This document shows, in pieces, positions 12,464 to 16,311 of a DNA stretch of 16,311 nucleotides. The notes beneath the pieces are model-generated. The model worked only from the letters and a program-made list of their open reading frames with translations. It ran no database searches and was not told where the DNA came from. Every line of letters begins with the position of its first letter. The stretch's first letter is position 1. The position numbers were made by a program, and so were the translations under genes. The stretch comes from Halobacteriales archaeon QS_5_70_15 (lineage in GTDB: Archaea; Halobacteriota; Halobacteria; Halobacteriales; Haloarculaceae), in assembly GCA_003022005.1 (NCBI GenBank), contig PXRQ01000004.1:1-16311 (forward strand). Direction: 5' to 3'.

Positions 12464-13171
12464 GTGCTCGCCGCGGCGCTCCGGTACCCGGTCGACACCC
12501 GTGCGGGCCGGGACGCGCTCGCGGTCTGTACCGGGCTCGTCGTCGCCGCGCTCCTGCTGGCCCGGGTCGCGCGGGCGCTGTGGCCGGCCTGGACCGCGCT
12601 CGCCCCCGCCGGGCTCGTGGCCGTCCCCGTGCTCGCCTTCGCCGGCTACCTCGGGACCGTCCTCCGCGACGGCACCGGTACGGGCGACGAGGAACCGCCC
12701 CGGTTCCGCTGGTCGGGCGGGACACTCCTGGACGGGCTCAGGCTCCTCGTGATCGCCGTCGCGTACCTGCTGCCGCCGGGCGCGGTGCTCCTCGGAACGG
12801 TGTTCGTGCTGCTCGATGGCGGCATCGCGCCCGCCGGCAGCCCGCTCCTCGCGCTCGCACCCACGGTGGCGCTGCTCGTCCTCGTCGCGTTCGCGTACCT
12901 CCTCCCGGCGGCGCTGGCGACCGGGCTCGACGGCGGCGTGCGGGACGCCCTCTCGCGGGACGCCCTCGCCGGCCTCGCGACCGGGAGCTACGTCTTCGCG
13001 TGGGCGGCCTCGGTGTCGGTCGTGGTCGTCGCCTGGGGTGTGCTCGGCGCGGCCGGGCCGGGGTCGCCGGCCGCCCTCGCCGGGACGGTGGTGGTCGCCT
13101 ACGGACACCTCGTCGCCGCCCGGCTCCTGGCCGAGGGGCTCGAGCGGAGCGGGTGGAGGCGGCCGGAGTAG
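12464..13171 (+). CDS. DUF4013-family haloarchaeal membrane protein
   Basis: 235 residues, integral membrane protein of unknown function. It follows the DUF4013 pattern known from haloarchaea: a short start (ALRYPVDTRAGRDALAV), two hydrophobic helices (about 20-40 and 48-64), the hallmark GYLGTVLRDG then GDEEPPRFRWSG (61-85), then LLDGLRLLVIAVAYLLPPG and four further hydrophobic segments to about 222. It ends in a short basic tail. The GTG at 12464 is chosen because the family usually starts just before this segment, and a GGGGTG sequence lies eight bases upstream. The open frame continues back into the synthetase end but is arginine/glycine-rich shadow. No TATA-like box is visible in the 223-base gap 12241-12463, so it may be read through from the synthetase. 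It is convergent with the ABC ATPase gene. Confidence 0.75.
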   Translation: MLAAALRYPVDTRAGRDALAVCTGLVVAALLLARVARALWPAWTALAPAGLVAVPVLAFAGYLGTVLRDGTGTGDEEPPRFRWSGGTLLDGLRLLVIAVAYLLPPGAVLLGTVFVLLDGGIAPAGSPLLALAPTVALLVLVAFAYLLPAALATGLDGGVRDALSRDALAGLATGSYVFAWAASVSVVVVAWGVLGAAGPGSPAALAGTVVVAYGHLVAARLLAEGLERSGWRRPE

Positions 13172-13270
13172 GACGCGACGGGAACCCCCGACCGTCCCGC
13201 GACCCGGAGCGGAACGACCCCGCCGGACGGGGAGCGCGATCGGGACCGACCGGGCCGGGTCGGGCCGGGG

Positions 13271-14413
13271 TCAGTCCCCGCGCACGTCGGCGACCGCCTC
13301 CTCCTCTATCCTCCGGTTGTGGAGCGCGCGACCGCTCCGTCGGTCGAACACGTGGACCGTCCGCTCGGGGATCCGGACGACGACGCTCGCCCCGCCCCCG
13401 AGCTGTCGCATGCCGCTCGTCGTCGCGACCAGCGTGTGCGCCCCACCCTCACCGAACTCCAGGTAGACGACGTTCTCGTCGCCCATCGGCTCGACGACGT
13501 CGACGGTCGTCCCGAAGTCGTGGTCCCCGGTCGCGCTCTCGACGATCTCGACGGCCTCCGGGCGCACCCCGAGGACGAGCTCGGTCGCCCCACCGAGATC
13601 CGCGACGAGCGGCTCGGAGACGGGGTACTCGAACCCGTCGCCGACCAGCCGCCCGTCGCGGTGCTCGACGTCGAAGGAGTTCATCGACGGCTCGCCGAGG
13701 AAGCCCGCGACGAACCGGTTGGCCGGCTCGTGGTAGCACTCCAGCGGCGTGGCGACCTGCTGGAGCTCGCCCCCGTCGAGGATGGCGATCCGATCGCCCA
13801 TCGTCATCGCCTCCGTCTGGTCGTGGGTGACGTACATCGTCGTCACGCCGAGGTCCTCCTGGAGCCGCTGGAGCTCGGTCCGCATCTGCGCCCGCAGCTT
13901 CGCGTCCAGGTTCGAGAGCGGCTCGTCCATCAGGAACCCCTCCGGGTCCCGGACGATGGCCCGCCCCAGCGCGACCCGCTGCTGCTGACCGCCGGAGAGG
14001 TCCCGCGGCCTGCGGTCGAGGAGTTCGGGGATGTCGAGCAGTTCCGCGGTCTCCCCGACGCGCTCGTGGATCTCGTCGTCAGGGAGGTCGGTCGTCTCCT
14101 CCAGCCCGAACGACATGTTCTCCCGGACGGTCATGTGCGGGTAGAGCGCGTAGGACTGGAACACCATCGCGATGTCCCGGTGCTGTGGCTTGACGTCGTT
14201 GATGACCCGGTCGTCGAGGCTGATCGTCCCCTCGGTGACGCTCTCGAGACCGGCGACCATCCGCAGCGTCGTCGACTTGCCACAGCCCGACGGCCCCACG
14301 ACGACCAGGAACTCGCCGTCCTCGATGGACAGCGAGACGCCGTCGACCGCGACCACCTCGTCGTCGCCGTCCCGGAACACCTTCGTGAGCGAGCCGAGTT
14401 CGAGCGTCGACAT
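13271..14413 (-). CDS. CUT1-type sugar ABC transporter ATPase (MalK/UgpC/MsmX-like)
   Basis: 380 residues; energises uptake of a carbohydrate or related solute through the two permeases encoded upstream. The ATPase domain is complete: Walker A GPSGCGKST (40-48), Q-loop VFQSYALYP (84-92, Gln86), signature LSGGQQQR (139-146), Walker B FLMDEP (160-165), D-loop SNLDAKLR, and switch His197 (YVTHDQTEAM). After residue 240 comes the MalK-type C-terminal TOBE/OB region (FLGEPSMNSFDV, then LVLGVRPEAVEIV at about 282-294), typical of ATPases serving CUT1 transporters. The ATG at 14413 is preceded by GGAGAAAGG, a plausible ribosome site. The gap to the permease stop is 106 bases, wider than the overlap between the permeases, so part of its expression could be separate; no good TATA box is seen there. 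The sugar cannot be told, and the ATPase may serve several transporters. Confidence 0.93.
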   Translation of the reverse strand: MSTLELGSLTKVFRDGDDEVVAVDGVSLSIEDGEFLVVVGPSGCGKSTTLRMVAGLESVTEGTISLDDRVINDVKPQHRDIAMVFQSYALYPHMTVRENMSFGLEETTDLPDDEIHERVGETAELLDIPELLDRRPRDLSGGQQQRVALGRAIVRDPEGFLMDEPLSNLDAKLRAQMRTELQRLQEDLGVTTMYVTHDQTEAMTMGDRIAILDGGELQQVATPLECYHEPANRFVAGFLGEPSMNSFDVEHRDGRLVGDGFEYPVSEPLVADLGGATELVLGVRPEAVEIVESATGDHDFGTTVDVVEPMGDENVVYLEFGEGGAHTLVATTSGMRQLGGGASVVVRIPERTVHVFDRRSGRALHNRRIEEEAVADVRGD

Positions 14414-14519
14414 TTTAGCAACCTTTCTCCGCCGCAGGTACTGTGACTGTCGGTTCGATCCACCCTCGCCCCGACTCCGGGCGTGGAGCGGGACGCCCCC
14501 GGCCGTCGGCCACCCGGGA

Positions 14520-15428
14520 TCACGTCGCCACCCCCTCGGCGAACTCCTCGCCGAACATGACGTACACCGCGAGCGTCGGAAGCGCCGCGAAGAACGCGCC
14601 GGCCATCCGCAGCCCGAAGTCCTGGCCCTCCTGGGACTGGCCGAGCCCCGCCAGGATCAGCACCACGGGAGCGGCCGCGCTCGACTCCGTGGCGACCAGG
14701 ATGAGCGTAAAGAGGAGATCGTTCCAGATCTGGGTGAACTGGTAGATGAGGACGACCGCGAACATCGGCGTCGACAGCGGGAAGACGATCCGTCGGTAGA
14801 CCCGGCGGAGGGTCGCGCCGTCGAGCCGCGCGGACTCGATCATCTCCGTGCTGATATTTTTGTAGTACGACCGGAACAGGATCGTACAGATGGGGATACC
14901 GTAGGCGACGTGGGTGACGATCAGTTCGACGATGCCGACGTAGTCGTCGTCGATGCCCATCGCCCAGAGGAACGAGAGCCACTCCTCGAGGGGAGCGATC
15001 TGCGCCCAGAACTGGCTCAGCGGGACGAGCACGGCCTGGTAGGGGATGAAGATGCCCGCGAGGAACAGCGCCAGCAGCGGCGCCTTGTACCGCATTCGCC
15101 AGTCGGTGATCGTCAGCCCGTAGGCCGCGAGGCTCCCGAGCAGCGAGGAGAGGATCGTCGCGGGCACCGCGTAGAGGAGGCTGTTGCCCATCCCGCGGAG
15201 CAGGGCGTCGACGGCCAGCCGCCACTTCTCGAGGGTCGCCCCCTCCGGCCCGGGCGGGGCGAACGGCGCCGTCCCGGTGATGGCGCTGCTGGTCTTGAGC
15301 GAGGTGACCAGCCCCGACTCGATGGGGGTGAGGTAGAACGCCATCAGCGCCAGGAGCGTCGCGTAGAGGGCGACGCGGTAGCCGTCCACCCCATCGAGCG
15401 CCCGTCGGAACGAACGTCCGGTGCTCAC
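14520..15428 (-). CDS. CUT1-type ABC sugar permease, MalG-like
   Basis: 302 residues; the second transmembrane subunit of a binding-protein-dependent sugar importer. A short cytoplasmic N-terminus leads to a first helix at 19-37 (ALYATLLALMAFYLTPIESG). A periplasmic-type loop with KTSSAITGTAPFAPPGPEG follows (45-63), typical of MalG relatives, then five more helices. The EAA loop that docks on the ATPase is IESARLDGATLRRVYRRIVF (197-216). The start is a GTG at 15428 that overlaps the stop of the upstream permease (GTGA), with GGAGGGG just before it, so the two subunits are translationally coupled. An open frame further upstream is shadow of the first permease. A somewhat long extracytoplasmic loop around 140-165 (PLEEWLSFLWAMGIDDDYVG) is the only unusual point. 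Confidence 0.92.
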   Translation of the reverse strand: MSTGRSFRRALDGVDGYRVALYATLLALMAFYLTPIESGLVTSLKTSSAITGTAPFAPPGPEGATLEKWRLAVDALLRGMGNSLLYAVPATILSSLLGSLAAYGLTITDWRMRYKAPLLALFLAGIFIPYQAVLVPLSQFWAQIAPLEEWLSFLWAMGIDDDYVGIVELIVTHVAYGIPICTILFRSYYKNISTEMIESARLDGATLRRVYRRIVFPLSTPMFAVVLIYQFTQIWNDLLFTLILVATESSAAAPVVLILAGLGQSQEGQDFGLRMAGAFFAALPTLAVYVMFGEEFAEGVAT

Positions 15429-16311
15429 AGGTTCCCCCTCCGGAACTGGTAGACGAGGTACGGGCCGATGACCGACAGCGCCATGGCGAACAGGATGATG
15501 GCGATGGCGGCCCCGTAGGCCCAGTTCTGGTTCGAGTACGCCTCCCGGACCATCTTCGTCGCCAGGATGTCCGCGCCGTTGGGCGGGCGGTAGTTGGCGG
15601 TCAGCGAGTAGAGGAAGTCGAACGCCTTCAGCGCGAACACCATCAGGACGACCGCGGCGCTGATGGTCGCGCCCTTGAGCTGGGGGACGATCACCCGCCA
15701 GTACATCTTCAGCGTCGAGGCGCCGTCGACCTTCGCCGCCTCGTAGTGCTCGGTCGGAATGGCCCGCAGTCCCGCGAGGTAGACGACCATCGCGTAGCCG
15801 GAGAACTGCCACATCAGCGCGAAGATGACCGCCCACAGGACGACCCCCTGGTTCCCGATCCAGTCGACCGGCCCCAGCCCGACCGTCCCGAGGAGGATGT
15901 TGACGACGCCGTTGTTGTAGTTGTACATCCAGAGCCAGAACTGCGCGGTCACGACGAACGAGAGGCTCATCGGCAGCAGGTAGATCGTCCGGAACGCGTT
16001 CTCGAACCGGATCCCCCTGTCGATCAGTATCGCGAGGACGAGCCCGACCACCAGCGTCGCCGTCGTGAACGCCACGAGCAGCACGACCGTGTTGACCGCC
16101 GCGTCGACCGCGCCCGAGTCCGTCGCCGCGCGGACGTACATCTCGAGGTCGAGGTCCGAGTAGTCCGGCGCCTGCGCGAACCCCTGGTAGTCGGTGAGCG
16201 AGATCAGCAGGTTCCAGAGGATGGCACCGTAGACGAACAGCCCCATCAGGAGGAACGGCGGCAGCCAGAACGGCAGCGACTCGACGAAGTCGCTCCCGAG
16301 CCGGTCGTCGA
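15425..16311 (-). CDS. CUT1-type ABC sugar permease, MalF-like, N-terminus cut by window edge
   Basis: First permease of the importer, about 295 residues visible. The frame is open to the window edge: before the internal ATG at 16246 it reads DFVESLPFWLPPFLL, which is family-like first-helix sequence. The true start therefore lies beyond 16311, probably by only 10-25 codons, and the internal ATG is not the start. Six helices can be seen. The EAA loop is EHYEAAKVDGASTLKMYWRV with IVPQLKG after it, a good match. The C-terminus is YQFRRGNL, with the stop shared in a four-base overlap with the second permease. The substrate-binding protein gene usually precedes this gene and would lie outside the window. 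Confidence 0.92.
   Translation of the reverse strand, partial: DDRLGSDFVESLPFWLPPFLLMGLFVYGAILWNLLISLTDYQGFAQAPDYSDLDLEMYVRAATDSGAVDAAVNTVVLLVAFTTATLVVGLVLAILIDRGIRFENAFRTIYLLPMSLSFVVTAQFWLWMYNYNNGVVNILLGTVGLGPVDWIGNQGVVLWAVIFALMWQFSGYAMVVYLAGLRAIPTEHYEAAKVDGASTLKMYWRVIVPQLKGATISAAVVLMVFALKAFDFLYSLTANYRPPNGADILATKMVREAYSNQNWAYGAAIAIILFAMALSVIGPYLVYQFRRGNL

Noticed and set aside
13172..13270. GC-rich repeats (gggccgggtcgggccgggg) as a terminator hairpin between convergent genes
   Set aside because: They are tandem rather than clearly inverted, and no T-tract follows on either strand.
1..16311. tRNA, rRNA, insertion sequence or CRISPR
   Set aside because: No tRNA-like cloverleaf sequence, transposase motif, terminal inverted repeat or regular direct repeat was recognised by eye.

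Overview
The window is haloarchaeal (class Halobacteria) on three grounds: very high GC, strongly acidic predicted proteins, and family content that includes a halocyanin-like copper protein, twin-arginine signals, Thr-Pro linkers with PGF-CTERM-like tails, DUF4013 and an AOR-family tungstoenzyme. Most promoters that can be guessed are short AT-rich TATA-like boxes 25-40 nt before the start codon, which fits leaderless or near-leaderless archaeal transcripts. The genus cannot be told from the sequence.

Layout. 1-1219: C-terminal two thirds of an aldehyde:ferredoxin oxidoreductase. 1220-2672: decayed DNA, with a possible winged-helix remnant on the minus strand, then a membrane/zinc-ribbon protein gene broken by a frameshift and run into a deletion-ridden fragment of a CDC48-type AAA+ ATPase. 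2773-3741: a divergent CaCA-type cation exchanger. 3889-4539 (minus): a membrane-tethered methyltransferase-like protein that seems to have lost its SAM-binding glycine motif. 4769-5464 (plus): an exported blue copper protein. 5516-8328 (minus): a two-gene operon of a Tat-signal protein and a PQQ-dependent alcohol-dehydrogenase-type beta-propeller. 8529-10408 (minus): an AbgA-like M20 amidohydrolase and a RidA-family deaminase. 10648-12240 (plus): an acyl-CoA synthetase. 12464-13171 (plus): a DUF4013 membrane protein. 13271-16311 (minus): a CUT1-type sugar ABC transporter with two permeases and the ATPase. The substrate-binding protein is not in the window.

The most interesting part is 4769-8328. 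The PQQ enzyme keeps the methanol-dehydrogenase active-site residues and has the extra aspartate (Asp-Tyr-Asp) that marks lanthanide-dependent enzymes. It has no signal peptide of its own, although its C-terminus looks like a surface anchor. It is translationally coupled to an upstream protein that does carry a Tat signal, and it lies tail to tail with a copper protein bearing a near-identical C-terminal linker. I infer an extracytoplasmic oxidation module: Tat 'carrier' subunit, PQQ/(lanthanide) dehydrogenase, halocyanin as electron acceptor. The sequence shows the motifs and the gene arrangement; metal use, complex formation and electron flow are inference.

The rest is ordinary accessory metabolism (amidohydrolase, RidA, acyl-CoA ligase, sugar transport) between local patches of gene decay. 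The deletions and frameshifts between about 1.2 and 4.4 kb could be true decay or assembly errors, and raw reads would settle this.
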